Shown: positions 28,490 through 38,285 of the stretch, piece by piece
Position numbering within the stretch: position 1 is the stretch's first letter
Layout of the letters: each line of letters opens with the position of its first letter
From: Acidimicrobiia bacterium
GTDB taxonomy: Bacteria > Actinomycetota > Acidimicrobiia > Acidimicrobiales > UBA8592
DNA: 49,349 bases
Direction of reading: 5' to 3'
NCBI GenBank assembly: GCA_030431575.1
Contig: JAUIIS010000005.1
Location: 1-49,349 of the forward strand
The notes under the pieces: generated by a model
The model's database searches: none
Told to the model about the DNA's origin: nothing
Seen by the model: the letters and a program-made list of their open reading frames with translations, nothing else
Made by a program: the position numbers and the translations under genes

Positions 28490-28759
28490 CGGCGTGGTCC
28501 TTTGATGGGGCGAGTGGCTGGAATCCTGAGGTAATCCTAGGACGTCAAACTAAATCCCATTGTATCGGTGACGACGAGTTGCGGCTGCGGGGTTGCTTGT
28601 CCCATCGCTGCACCTCTTGTCGGTCAGGCGATGCACCGTTGCTTGGATTGCACAAGCGCTGCCATTGGGCATCGTCGCGAAACCACGGCTTTGGTGGGCG
28701 TGCGATACTTGGAGGGAGACGTCTGGCGCTAGCAGCGGCATCAACAGTGAGGTCAACTA

Positions 28760-31700
28760 ATGAGCACGACCGACACCTATCAGCTCAACGACCGGTATCT
28801 GGCTGACGCCGGCACGGTGTTCCTGACCGGCATTCAGGCGCTGGCTCGGCTGCCCATCGAGCAGTTACGCGCCGACAGGCGCAACGGGTGGAACACGGCG
28901 GCGTTTGTGTCGGGCTACCCCGGCTCCCCGCTAGGGGGCTATGACGGTGCTATCGCCGGCGCGGCGCGCTTGGCGGCCGACCTACCAATCATTGCCAAGC
29001 CAGGCATGAACGAAGAGCTAGCGGCCAGCGCCGTTATGGGTTCGCAACTGGCTGTGTTGCAACCCGACTGCCGCTACGACGGCGTGGTGGGTGTCTGGTA
29101 TGGCAAGGCCCCCGGCGTCGAACGGGCGGCTGATGCGTTGCGCCACGCAGTGTTCGCTGGGACGTCCACGCGTGGGGGAGCGGTGTGCCTGGTGGGCGAT
29201 GACCCCAACGCGAAGAGCTCCACCGTGCCTTCATCGTCGGCAGGATTGTTGTCGGGCATGCACATGCCGCTGCTGTATCCGGGAGACCCGGCCGAAGCGC
29301 TCGACCTTGGCCGCCACGCTATTGCGATGTCGCGCACCACCGGCTTGTGGTCGGCGCTCAAGATTGTGGCAGACGTTGCTGACGCCACCGCCACCGTGCA
29401 GCTGGACCCAGATCGGGTCACGCCCGTGATTCCGCTCGTCGACGGCGAGCGCTACCGGCACAGCCCCGACGGCAGGCTACTGACCCCGCATACGCTGGAG
29501 CTCGAGCAAGAGATCGTCGAGGTGCGCTACGAGCTTGCTCGCGAATACGCGGTGGCCAACAAGCTCAACCACGTGACGGTCAGTACTCCCGATGCATGGA
29601 TTGGCATTGTGGCGTCTGGCATCACCTATCGGGAGGTTCGAGAAGCGTTGTCTCGGCTGGGCCTCACCACCGACGACGAGATCGCTCGAGTAGGGATTCG
29701 GCTGCTCAAGATGGGTATGCCGTTGCCGTTCCGTGCCGCCACCATTCACAGCTTCGCCGAAGGCCTCAAGGAGGTCTTTGTCATCGAAGAGAAGCAGCCG
29801 AACATCGAGTCGCTCATAAAGGACGCGCTCTACCCGCTGGCGGATCGGCCACTCATTGTGGGCAAAGCCGATCATCGGGGCGACCCGCTGCTGCCTGCGT
29901 GGGGTGCGCTTGACGCCGACAAGATCATGCCCATCTTGCACCAGCGCCTCACCCGCAAGGTCGACCCGGCCCGCCTAAAGCCGCTGCCCCCAAAACGCCG
30001 GCCGCTTATTCCCCTCACAGTCAATCGCACGCCGTTCTACTGCTCGGGTTGCCCTCACAACCGCAGCACAGAAGCCCCCGACGGATCGCTCATCGGCGCT
30101 GGCATCGGCTGTCACACTATGACGCTGCTCATGGACCCCGAACGCGTTGGCGACATTGCTTGCGTGACCGCCATGGGCGGCGAAGGCATGCCATGGGTGG
30201 GTATGTCGGACTTTGTGGACCGCGAGCATTTCATTCAGAACCTGGGCGACGGCACGTACTTCCATTCGGGCCAGTTGGCTATCCAAGCAGCCATCGCGGC
30301 TGGCGTGAACATCACCTACAAGCTGCTCTACAACGGCACCGTGGCCATGACCGGGGGCCAAGACCCTGCCGGGCAGCTCAGCGTGGCCGAGGTGACCTCC
30401 AACTTGTTGACCCAGGGCGTGGCCCGAGTGTTGGTTACCACTAACGACGTCGACTCCTACCACGACATCGAGCTACCAAGCGGCGTCGACGTGTGGGACC
30501 GCATGCGACTCGACGAGGCCCAAGCAGTGCTCGCCGAGACCTCAGGGGTCACCGTCCTCATCCACGACCAAGGCTGCGCTGCCGAGCTGCGCCGAGATCG
30601 CAAACGGGGTCTGCTACCTACACCCACGCAACGGGTGGTCATCAACCCCAGGATCTGCGAAGGCTGCGGCGACTGCGGCCAAGTCAGCAACTGCTTGTCA
30701 GTGCAGCCGTTGGAAACCGAGTTTGGGCGCAAGACCACTATCGATCAGACCACCTGCAACTACGACTACTCGTGTCTTGAGGGCGACTGCCCGTCGTTCA
30801 TGACTGTTGACACCGAACCCGCAACCAAACTGGGGAAATGGCTCGCTAAGCGCAAGGGTTCAGACAGCGGCGACGCCCCTGCTGGCGTTTCCGGCGGTAT
30901 CGCATCGCCACCCGAGGTTCCCGACCCACAAGTAGTCGTGCCAACGGACGACTTTGCGTTGCGCATCACCGGCATTGGCGGCACCGGCGTGGTCACGGTG
31001 GCCCAGGTCCTCGGTACAGCCGCCATGTTGGATGGCTACCACGTGCGGGGGCTTGACCAGATTGGCCTTTCGCAGAAGGCGGGTCCGGTTGTTAGCGACG
31101 TGCGCCTGACAAGAGCCCAACCCACCGCAACCAACCGGCTTGGCGAAGCACAAGCCGACCTGTTGTTGGCGTTCGACCAGTTGGTCGCAGCGTCAGAGAT
31201 CGGCCTGCTCACCGCCGACCCCGCGCGCACAACGGTGGTTGGCTCGACCACGCTAACGCCCACCGGCGCCATGATCACCAACCCGTCGCTAGCGCCCCCA
31301 TCGCCAGACGAACTGGCCGAACGCATCGGCGAACGCACCCGTACCGACCAGCATTATTGGGTCGACGCCCACGGCGCCACCAACGACCTCTTCGGCTCAA
31401 CCACCGCCGCAAACCTGTTCGTCATTGGCATGGCGGTCCAAGCTGGGTGCTTGCCCATTGCCCCCACCATGGTCGAGGAGGCCATCGGTCTCAACGGTGT
31501 GGCGGTGGAAGCCAACGTTGCCGCATTCCGCTGGGGCCGCGCCCAAGTGGCCGACCCAACCAGCGTGGCCGCCGCCAGAGCCGCCAATGCTGTGGCTGCG
31601 GACCGCCCAACACCCAAGGTGCCGCCAGCGGTTGAGGCCAGGCTCGCAGCGCTACAGCTGAGCGAATCTCAAACCGATCACCTGCGCCTCCTGGCCACCG

Positions 31701-32287
31701 AACTCGAGGCTTGGGGCGACAGAACCGATGTCGCACAATGGCTCGATGTGGTCGAACGGACACGCTCCGCGGAGATGGACCTCACCACCGAAACCGCACT
31801 GACCGCAGCAGTGGCCGCTGGCCTGTTCAAGCTGGCCGCCTACAAAGACGAGTACGAAGTGGCTCGCCTTATGCTGGACCAGCAAGGCCTGGCCGAAGCA
31901 AGCGCCATCGCCGCCGAAACCGGCGGCTCGGTCACCTACCGCCTGCACCCGCCCATGCTCCGTGCCCTGGGCATGGATTCCAAGATCCGCATCGGCACCT
32001 GGGCCAAACCCGCTATTGCCGCTCTCGCCAAAGGCAAGAAGCTACGAGGCACCCCCGCCGACCCATTCGGCCGCGCCGAAGTCCGCAAGGTCGAGCGCCA
32101 ACTCCCGGGCGAATACACCGACGCCATCGACCGCGTACTCCGTCAGCTATCGGCCACCAACTACGACCAAGCAGTTGCCATCGCCGAACTCTCAGAACTC
32201 GTCCGCGGCTACGAAGACATCAAACTCGCCAACGTCGCCACCTTTCGCGAAGCCCTAGCGACCGCAGTGACCGGCCTGACTGGCTAA
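28760..32287 (+). CDS. Single-chain indolepyruvate ferredoxin oxidoreductase family protein
   Basis: 1175 aa; FVSGYPGSPLGGYD, CSGCPHNRST, CEGCGDCGQVSNCLSVQP, C-terminal ITGIGGTGVVTVAQVLGTAAMLDGYHVRGLDQIGLSQKAG. Confidence 0.93.
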   Translation: MSTTDTYQLNDRYLADAGTVFLTGIQALARLPIEQLRADRRNGWNTAAFVSGYPGSPLGGYDGAIAGAARLAADLPIIAKPGMNEELAASAVMGSQLAVLQPDCRYDGVVGVWYGKAPGVERAADALRHAVFAGTSTRGGAVCLVGDDPNAKSSTVPSSSAGLLSGMHMPLLYPGDPAEALDLGRHAIAMSRTTGLWSALKIVADVADATATVQLDPDRVTPVIPLVDGERYRHSPDGRLLTPHTLELEQEIVEVRYELAREYAVANKLNHVTVSTPDAWIGIVASGITYREVREALSRLGLTTDDEIARVGIRLLKMGMPLPFRAATIHSFAEGLKEVFVIEEKQPNIESLIKDALYPLADRPLIVGKADHRGDPLLPAWGALDADKIMPILHQRLTRKVDPARLKPLPPKRRPLIPLTVNRTPFYCSGCPHNRSTEAPDGSLIGAGIGCHTMTLLMDPERVGDIACVTAMGGEGMPWVGMSDFVDREHFIQNLGDGTYFHSGQLAIQAAIAAGVNITYKLLYNGTVAMTGGQDPAGQLSVAEVTSNLLTQGVARVLVTTNDVDSYHDIELPSGVDVWDRMRLDEAQAVLAETSGVTVLIHDQGCAAELRRDRKRGLLPTPTQRVVINPRICEGCGDCGQVSNCLSVQPLETEFGRKTTIDQTTCNYDYSCLEGDCPSFMTVDTEPATKLGKWLAKRKGSDSGDAPAGVSGGIASPPEVPDPQVVVPTDDFALRITGIGGTGVVTVAQVLGTAAMLDGYHVRGLDQIGLSQKAGPVVSDVRLTRAQPTATNRLGEAQADLLLAFDQLVAASEIGLLTADPARTTVVGSTTLTPTGAMITNPSLAPPSPDELAERIGERTRTDQHYWVDAHGATNDLFGSTTAANLFVIGMAVQAGCLPIAPTMVEEAIGLNGVAVEANVAAFRWGRAQVADPTSVAAARAANAVAADRPTPKVPPAVEARLAALQLSESQTDHLRLLATELEAWGDRTDVAQWLDVVERTRSAEMDLTTETALTAAVAAGLFKLAAYKDEYEVARLMLDQQGLAEASAIAAETGGSVTYRLHPPMLRALGMDSKIRIGTWAKPAIAALAKGKKLRGTPADPFGRAEVRKVERQLPGEYTDAIDRVLRQLSATNYDQAVAIAELSELVRGYEDIKLANVATFREALATAVTGLTG

Positions 32288-32335
32288 CTGGCCGTCTCAT
32301 CCAGATGTCGTTCGGCCGGCACTAGCCTTCGATCT

Positions 32336-32791
32336 TCAAGCCTTCAGCAGGTCTGCGGTCATCTCGAGGTGGCCGAGGTGTTGGGCGAGCTCTTCATAGG
32401 CATGGATCAGTGCTGCGCCGACGGTCCATTCGCCATCGAGCGGGGTTTGCGTTCGTGTAGGCTCAACCAGGCCCGTTGCTTGGGTCATCGCGGTCCGGTT
32501 CGCGTGCAGCATGACCTTTGTGGCAGTGGCCATCGTCTGCAGTTCTTGGTGTGAACCCGTGGCGCCGAACTCGGCGTCTCGGTTGCGCGCGCTGGGTTGG
32601 TGGCAGACCATGTGATCTACCCACCAGGTACAGGCGCCAAGCGCGTGAGCCATCAACTGAAACGGGCTAGAGGCCCCATCCCAAGGGGGCGCCTCGTTCA
32701 GTTGATCCGGCGTCAATGCATCGACACAGTCGAGCATCCCGTCGATGGTTCGCTCACAAAACAGCACGAAGTCCTCAACCGAAATGACCAT
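32336..32791 (-). CDS. DinB-like / maleylpyruvate isomerase-fold family protein
   Basis: ISVEDFVLFCERTIDGMLDCVDALTPDQLNEAPPWDGASSPFQLMAHALGACTWWVDHM; EEL AQHLGHLEM C-terminal helix. Confidence 0.7.
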   Translation of the reverse strand: MVISVEDFVLFCERTIDGMLDCVDALTPDQLNEAPPWDGASSPFQLMAHALGACTWWVDHMVCHQPSARNRDAEFGATGSHQELQTMATATKVMLHANRTAMTQATGLVEPTRTQTPLDGEWTVGAALIHAYEELAQHLGHLEMTADLLKA

Positions 32792-32890
32792 GACGCGACT
32801 GTAGCCAGCGTCGGAACCAGCCGGCGTCGGGCTAGCGCTGGCTATATCTGAGCGAACGGGGACTGCTGGCCGCTAAGTTCGGGGACATCC

Positions 32891-34768
32891 ATGGAGCCCC
32901 CTAGTACCAGCGCATCCGACAAGGACGCGCCAAAAGAGAGCACTCCGCAAGCCAGCACCACCTCAGTTGGGTCGGCACCAGCGGTCGAAGCCGAGCTATC
33001 CAACGCTGGCAGATCAGCTGGCTGGAAGCTGTTGTGGGGCTCGGTCAAAGAGCAGCGGCTGGGCATCTTCTTGGGCATGCTGATCGCGCTCATCTGGACT
33101 GTTGGGCGCGTGGCCATTCCGTTGCTGGTGCAGGCCGGTATCGACCGTGGCATCGAGGGTGACGACTCCGCTACCAAATGGGCGCTGTATGTAGTGGGGG
33201 CCGGCGTCTTGTCGGGCATCTTCTTGGGCCTGCGCCGATACGTGGCTTTCCACAACGCCCGCATCGTCGAAGCTCGCATGCGCGATCGACTGTTTGCCCA
33301 CATTCAGCGCCTGCACTTTGCCTTCCACGACGCCAACGCCACCGGCGACCTAATGAGCCGAGCCAACACCGACCTTCAGCAGTACCAGAACATCATCACC
33401 ATCATTCCCCTGATCACCGGAAACCTGCTGACCGTCATTGCGGTCACCATCATCATGGTGTGGGTCCAACCGCTACTGGCTGTGCTGGCGCTTAGCTCGC
33501 TGCCGTTCGTGAACTGGCTAGGTAAGCGGTTCGCCCAGAAGCTGCACCCATCGGTAATGGGCATCCAACGCGAGTCGGCCAACCTGGCCACCGTTGTCGA
33601 AGAAACCGTCACTGGCGTCCGCGTCATGAAGGGTTTCGGAGCTGAAGACGTGCAGCGCGACAAGCTGTCGGGCGCCGCCGACGAGGTGTACAGGCACTCC
33701 ATGGCGGCATCCATGACCCGGTCTCGCTACGGGCCAGCTATGGAGATCATGCCCAATCTTGGACTCATCGTCGTCTTGGGTTTCGGCGGGCACTTGGTGC
33801 TGGACGGCCAAATGACGGTGGGCGAGCTGGTCAGCTTCAACATCTACGTCATGTTGCTCGTTCAGCCGCTGCGGATGCTTGGCGTTGCTGTCGCCAACGG
33901 TCAACGAGCCGCCGCAGCGGGCGAGCGTATCAACGAGATCTTGTCCACGTCGCCCTCCATCGTTGCCCCAACCAAACCCTTGGCGCTTCCCGCTACCGGG
34001 CCTCGAGGAAAGGTTGTCTTCGACAACGTCACGTTCGGCTACCAGCCAGACGACACTATCCACCAGGGCGAACCCAACCCAGTGCTGGTGAACCTCAGCT
34101 TCGAGATCCAGCCAGGAGAATCTGTGGCCATCGTGGGTGCCACCGGCTCTGGCAAGTCCACCATCGCCAACCTGTTGCCTCGTTTCTACGACGTGGACTC
34201 GGGAACCATCAGTCTCGACGGCGTCGACGTGCGCAACCTGCGACCCCAGGACCTCCGTCGTGAAGTTGGGCTGGTATTCGAGGAAACGTTCCTGTTCAAC
34301 GCCACCATCCGAGACAACATCGCTTACGCAAACCCTGATGCCTCGCAAGAAGATGTTGAGTTGGCCACCACGCTGGCCGGCGCCGACTTCATCGCCGACC
34401 TGCCAGCCAGCTATGGCACAGAAATCGGCGAACGTGGTTTCAGCCTGTCGGGCGGGCAACGCCAACGCCTTGCCATCGCCCGAGCCCTGCTGGCCAACCC
34501 TCGGGTCCTCATTCTCGACGACGCCACCTCAGCGGTCGACCCCACCAAAGAACACGAGATCCGCGACGCTCTGGCCGTCGCCATGGACAAGCGCACCACC
34601 ATCGTCATTGCGCACCGCCCAGGCACCATTGCCCTGGCCGACCGGGTCATCGTGTTGGACGAAGGCCAGGTCGTGGCCGAAGGCGCACACGCAGACCTCA
34701 TGGCCAACAACGCTCGCTACCGAGAACTCCTCGCCGCCGAGGAGGTGCCTAGTGTCCCGTCCAGTTAG
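32891..34768 (+). CDS. ABC exporter half-transporter (TM plus ATPase), C-terminus altered by inserted element
   Basis: GATGSGKSTIANLLPRFYD, LSGGQRQRLAIARALLANPRVLILDDATSAVD; ends ...AAEEVPSVPSS*, last residues encoded by the repeat element. Confidence 0.95.
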   Translation: MEPPSTSASDKDAPKESTPQASTTSVGSAPAVEAELSNAGRSAGWKLLWGSVKEQRLGIFLGMLIALIWTVGRVAIPLLVQAGIDRGIEGDDSATKWALYVVGAGVLSGIFLGLRRYVAFHNARIVEARMRDRLFAHIQRLHFAFHDANATGDLMSRANTDLQQYQNIITIIPLITGNLLTVIAVTIIMVWVQPLLAVLALSSLPFVNWLGKRFAQKLHPSVMGIQRESANLATVVEETVTGVRVMKGFGAEDVQRDKLSGAADEVYRHSMAASMTRSRYGPAMEIMPNLGLIVVLGFGGHLVLDGQMTVGELVSFNIYVMLLVQPLRMLGVAVANGQRAAAAGERINEILSTSPSIVAPTKPLALPATGPRGKVVFDNVTFGYQPDDTIHQGEPNPVLVNLSFEIQPGESVAIVGATGSGKSTIANLLPRFYDVDSGTISLDGVDVRNLRPQDLRREVGLVFEETFLFNATIRDNIAYANPDASQEDVELATTLAGADFIADLPASYGTEIGERGFSLSGGQRQRLAIARALLANPRVLILDDATSAVDPTKEHEIRDALAVAMDKRTTIVIAHRPGTIALADRVIVLDEGQVVAEGAHADLMANNARYRELLAAEEVPSVPSS

Positions 34769-34912
34769 AGCGCTGGATAATTCGGTGGAGAATGACCTGG
34801 TCAACAAGGCGCGGCTTCGAAGGCGCACTGCCACCCGTGCATCAAGAAGGTGCAACGCCGTTGGGCTGGTCAGGCGACAGCGAATCATGTGGCGAAATAG
34901 CCGGACGGGACA
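34753..34912. mobile_element. MITE-like non-autonomous element, ~160 bp, flanked by CTAG (34749-34752 and 34913-34916)
   Basis: Perfect inverted ends ctagtgtcccgtcc (34749-34762) / ggacgggacactag (34903-34916), with imperfect inverted similarity continuing ~40 nt inward (ATTCG.TG.....TGACC). Confidence 0.8.
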
Positions 34913-34919
34913 CTAGCTA

Positions 34920-36701
34920 ATGGGTTGGCCAATGAGCCCCGGCGTGGGCGACGACGACAAACTCGACATCGCGGGCACCTCCCAAGTGCTGCGCCGCAGC
35001 GCCAAGATGCTTGGCCCCTACCGCAAGCGTGCCGTGCTGGCCGCAGTCTTCTTGGTGGCATGGACCGCCATGCTCGTCGCCGGCCCGCTGCTGGTGCGAC
35101 GCGGCATCGACAGCGGACTCGAACAGAACGACGCCACCGCACTCAACACCTCGGTGGTGCTCTACATCGCCGCCGCCATCGCGTCCTACTGGTTCTACCG
35201 TCTCGCCGTGGTGAACCTAGCCATCGTGGGCGAAGGGTTCCTCCGAGATCTTCGCAATCGAGTGTTTGGCCGCATTCTCAAACACTCCATGCCGTTCTTC
35301 GACCGCAACAAGTCCGGCGTTCTCATCTCGCGCATGACCTCCGACGTCGACTCGCTGCAAGACCTCGTGCAAATGGGGCTGCTCATGTTTGTGAGCGCCG
35401 TCTTGTTGCTCACCGCCTCGGCCGTCACGCTGCTGTTGTTGAGCTGGAAACTGTTCCTGCTCTGCCTCGTCACCTTGCCACCCGTGGCCGCAGCATCGGT
35501 GAAGTTCCATCGAGACTCCAACAAAGCATTCCTGGCGGTCCGAGACTCGGTGGGCACCACGTTGTCCAGCCTCCAAGAAGGCATCAGCGGCGTCCGCATC
35601 GTCCAGGCCTTCGCCCGGGAATCCGCCGAAGCCGAAAAGTTCGCGGTCACCAACCGCCAGCTCTACCGGACGCACATGGATTCGGTGAAGGTGGCTGCCT
35701 GGTACCTGCCGGTGGTGGAGATCGCCGGTGCCATCACCACCGCCATTGCGTTGGGCGTTGGCGGGTGGCTCATTGTCGAAGGACAAGTAACCCTGGGCAC
35801 TGTCGCGGCGTTCATCTTGATCCTCCAAAGCATGTTTGGCCCCGTCCAGCAGCTCAGCCAACTGTTCAACCTGGTGCAGTCCGGCGCCGCCAGCCTCAAC
35901 AAGATCTACCAACTCCTCGACGAACCTCTTGAGCAACAAGACGACAATGCCTCGGTGCCTTTGCCCGCAGGCGGCGCCATCGAAGTGGACAACGTGGGCT
36001 TCAGCTACGTCGAGGGTGAGCCGGTGCTCGATGGCGTCTCGGTCACCATCCCGGCCAAAGAACGCATCGCGTTCGTCGGCCCAACCGGTGCAGGTAAGTC
36101 CACGCTGGCCAAGGTCATCGCCCGCTTCTACGACCCCACCGTTGGCGCAGTGCGGGTCGGCGGCGTAGATCTTCGAGAGGTCTCTCAAGACTCGTTGCGC
36201 TCGGGCATCGTGGTCGTGCCCCAAGAAGGCTTCCTCTTCGCTGGCACCGTCGCCGACAACATACGCCTCGCCCGCCCCGCGGCGTCCGACGCCGAGGTGC
36301 GCTCCGCCGTCGAACGCATCGGGGTGGCCCCCATCTTTGACGCCCTCCCCGATGGCCTCAACACCGAGGTTCGAGAACGCGGCACCCGCTTGTCCGCAGG
36401 CGAGAAACAGCTGGTGTCCCTTGCCCGAGCGGCCCTGGTGGACCCCGACATCTTGGTGTTGGACGAGGCCACCTCGAGCATCGACCCCGGCACCGAAGCC
36501 ATCGTCGAAGCCGCCATGGAAACCCTCATGCAGGCGCGCACGGTCATTGTCATCGCCCACCGCCTCTCCACCTCCGAACGCTGCGACCGCGTCGCCGTTA
36601 TCGATGCCGGCGGCATCACCGAACTGGGCACCCACGACGCCCTCATCACCCAAGGCGGCCACTACGCCGACCTCTACAATGCCTGGACCCAAGTGGTCTA
36701 A
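34920..36701 (+). CDS. ABC exporter half-transporter (TM plus ATPase), partner of the preceding gene
   Basis: GPTGAGKSTLAKVIARFYDP, LSAGEKQLVSLARAALVDPDILVLDEATSSIDPGTE. Confidence 0.95.
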   Translation: MGWPMSPGVGDDDKLDIAGTSQVLRRSAKMLGPYRKRAVLAAVFLVAWTAMLVAGPLLVRRGIDSGLEQNDATALNTSVVLYIAAAIASYWFYRLAVVNLAIVGEGFLRDLRNRVFGRILKHSMPFFDRNKSGVLISRMTSDVDSLQDLVQMGLLMFVSAVLLLTASAVTLLLLSWKLFLLCLVTLPPVAAASVKFHRDSNKAFLAVRDSVGTTLSSLQEGISGVRIVQAFARESAEAEKFAVTNRQLYRTHMDSVKVAAWYLPVVEIAGAITTAIALGVGGWLIVEGQVTLGTVAAFILILQSMFGPVQQLSQLFNLVQSGAASLNKIYQLLDEPLEQQDDNASVPLPAGGAIEVDNVGFSYVEGEPVLDGVSVTIPAKERIAFVGPTGAGKSTLAKVIARFYDPTVGAVRVGGVDLREVSQDSLRSGIVVVPQEGFLFAGTVADNIRLARPAASDAEVRSAVERIGVAPIFDALPDGLNTEVRERGTRLSAGEKQLVSLARAALVDPDILVLDEATSSIDPGTEAIVEAAMETLMQARTVIVIAHRLSTSERCDRVAVIDAGGITELGTHDALITQGGHYADLYNAWTQVV

Positions 36702-36793
36702 CGCCGTCGCCAGCGTGCGAGCGTTCGCGTTGGTGTTGTGTGTGGCGTGAAGCCGCGAGAGATCGGTGTCGGGTGGCTTGTGGGTTTTCTGGC

Positions 36794-36876
36794 GGGGTCA
36801 GATGTGGTGCATTTCATTTCGTTGGTGGTTGGCGGGGGCGGCCTGTTGCGAAATGAAATGCACCACATCTGACCCC
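36794..36876. repeat. Perfect 28-bp inverted repeat with 27-nt loop
   Basis: ggggtcagatgtggtgcatttcatttcg (36794-36821) and cgaaatgaaatgcaccacatctgacccc (36849-36876). Confidence 0.95.
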
Positions 36877-36889
36877 ATTGGCAGGGCAG

Positions 36890-37864
36890 TTAGACGCCCA
36901 GGATGGTGGCAACCAGGGTGCGGGCCGCTTCGGCGGGGGAGACGTCGCGGTTGCCCGCTCTGGCCAGCAGGTCGGTGCCGGTGGCGCCCGACAGGGTGGC
37001 CTCGGCCTTGACGGCCAGTAACTGGTCGACCCGGTTCTTGACCTCCATGCGAAGTCGGCCGGCGCGGCGGGCTTCGAGCGTGTCGGTGTCGATGAGGTGT
37101 TGGTAGTGCGCCTGGACCGCTTCCCATACCTCGGGCGAGCCGGTGCCATCGAGCGCTGTGCTCATGATGATGGGGGGCCGGTAGCCGCTTTCGTCTTCTT
37201 GGCCGCTGACATGGCTGAGCTCCAGCATGAGCTCGAGGTCTCGGCGGGCATCGTTGGCACCGGGGCGGTCGGCCTTGTTCACAACAAACACATCGGCCAC
37301 CTCTAGCAGGCCAGCCTTGTTGGCTTGCACCGCGTCGCCCATTCCGGGGGTTACCACCACCACGGTGGTGTCGGCGGTACCGGCAACGTCGACCTCTACT
37401 TGGCCTACGCCCACGGTCTCGATGATTACGGGGTCAAAGCCAGCTGCATCGAAGAGCCTGACGGCGCCAGGGACGGCAAGCGCGAGGCCGCCGGAGTGGC
37501 CCCGGGTGGCCATGCTGCGAATGAATGCAGATTCGCCCGCGATGTCGTCCATGCGGATGCGGTCGCCCAAGATGGCGCCGCCGGTAAGGGGAGATGATGG
37601 GTCGACAGCCAGCACCGCTGGGCGCAGTCCCATCTGAGGCAACAGTCGAGTGAGCTGCCCCGTCAGCGTGGACTTGCCAGAGCCGGGAGCGCCCGTGATG
37701 CCGACGATGTGACCCTTGCCTGAGGCCGGGTGCGCTAGCTCGGTAATCTCGTCGGCTTCGGCTCCGCCACGCTCGACATGGGTGAGGAGGCGCCCTAGTG
37801 CCCGACGTTCGCCTTCTTGTGATCGTTCGAAGAGCTCTTCGAGGCTGGCGTGGCGAATGCTCAC
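36890..37864 (-). CDS. meaB: Methylmalonyl-CoA mutase-associated GTPase MeaB/ArgK family
   Basis: GITGAPGSGKSTLTGQLTRLL, AVDPSSPLTGGAILGDRIRM, IETVGVGQVEVDVAGTADTTVVV, VVNKADRPGA. Confidence 0.94.
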   Translation of the reverse strand: MSIRHASLEELFERSQEGERRALGRLLTHVERGGAEADEITELAHPASGKGHIVGITGAPGSGKSTLTGQLTRLLPQMGLRPAVLAVDPSSPLTGGAILGDRIRMDDIAGESAFIRSMATRGHSGGLALAVPGAVRLFDAAGFDPVIIETVGVGQVEVDVAGTADTTVVVVTPGMGDAVQANKAGLLEVADVFVVNKADRPGANDARRDLELMLELSHVSGQEDESGYRPPIIMSTALDGTGSPEVWEAVQAHYQHLIDTDTLEARRAGRLRMEVKNRVDQLLAVKAEATLSGATGTDLLARAGNRDVSPAEAARTLVATILGV

Positions 37865-38268
37865 GCGGCTGACGATGCGTTGACTGCGTCTCGGACGGTC
37901 TGCACCACAACCTCGGCAGAGGCGCCTGGGCCAATAACGGCGGCAACACCCTTTTCGGTCAGTTCTGCCACGTCTTCGTCGGGCACGATGCCGCCAACAA
38001 TGACCGGGATGTCCAGGTCGGCGTCGGCCAGGGCTGCCACCATGCGTGGGGCCAGGGTGAGGTGGCCGGCATTGTGCATGGACAGCCCAATGGCATCGGC
38101 GTCTTCTTCTTCGGCGGCCGCAACAATGCTGGCTGCGGTTTGGCGCAGGCCAAGGTAGATGACTTCCATGCCGGCATCACGCAGGATGCGGGCTACGACC
38201 TTGATGCCTCGATCGTGGCCATCGAGACCAAGTTTGGCCAAGATGACGCGGAGTTGGGGTTCAGACAC
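37861..38268 (-). CDS. Cobalamin B12-binding subunit of acyl-CoA mutase
   Basis: RVILAKLGLDGHDRGIKVVARILRDAGMEVIYLGLRQT: DxHxxG cobalamin-binding motif; 4-nt overlap with meaB. Confidence 0.94.
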   Translation of the reverse strand: MSEPQLRVILAKLGLDGHDRGIKVVARILRDAGMEVIYLGLRQTAASIVAAAEEEDADAIGLSMHNAGHLTLAPRMVAALADADLDIPVIVGGIVPDEDVAELTEKGVAAVIGPGASAEVVVQTVRDAVNASSAA

Positions 38269-38285
38269 GGTGGTTCCTTAGGGTC

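Noticed and set aside
28760-32287. Single-chain indolepyruvate ferredoxin oxidoreductase as a novel fusion
   Set aside because: Large single-chain members of this family are already known in aerobic bacteria; ordinary apart from its size.
34529-34888. 119-aa minus-strand ORF across the MITE-like element as a transposase remnant
   Set aside because: Most of it is antisense to the ABC ATPase domain and the part inside the element shows no transposase motif; the element appears non-coding.
36794-36876. Simple intrinsic terminator
   Set aside because: Stem of 28 bp with 27-nt loop and no adjacent T-run; a terminator role is not excluded but does not explain the perfect long stem.
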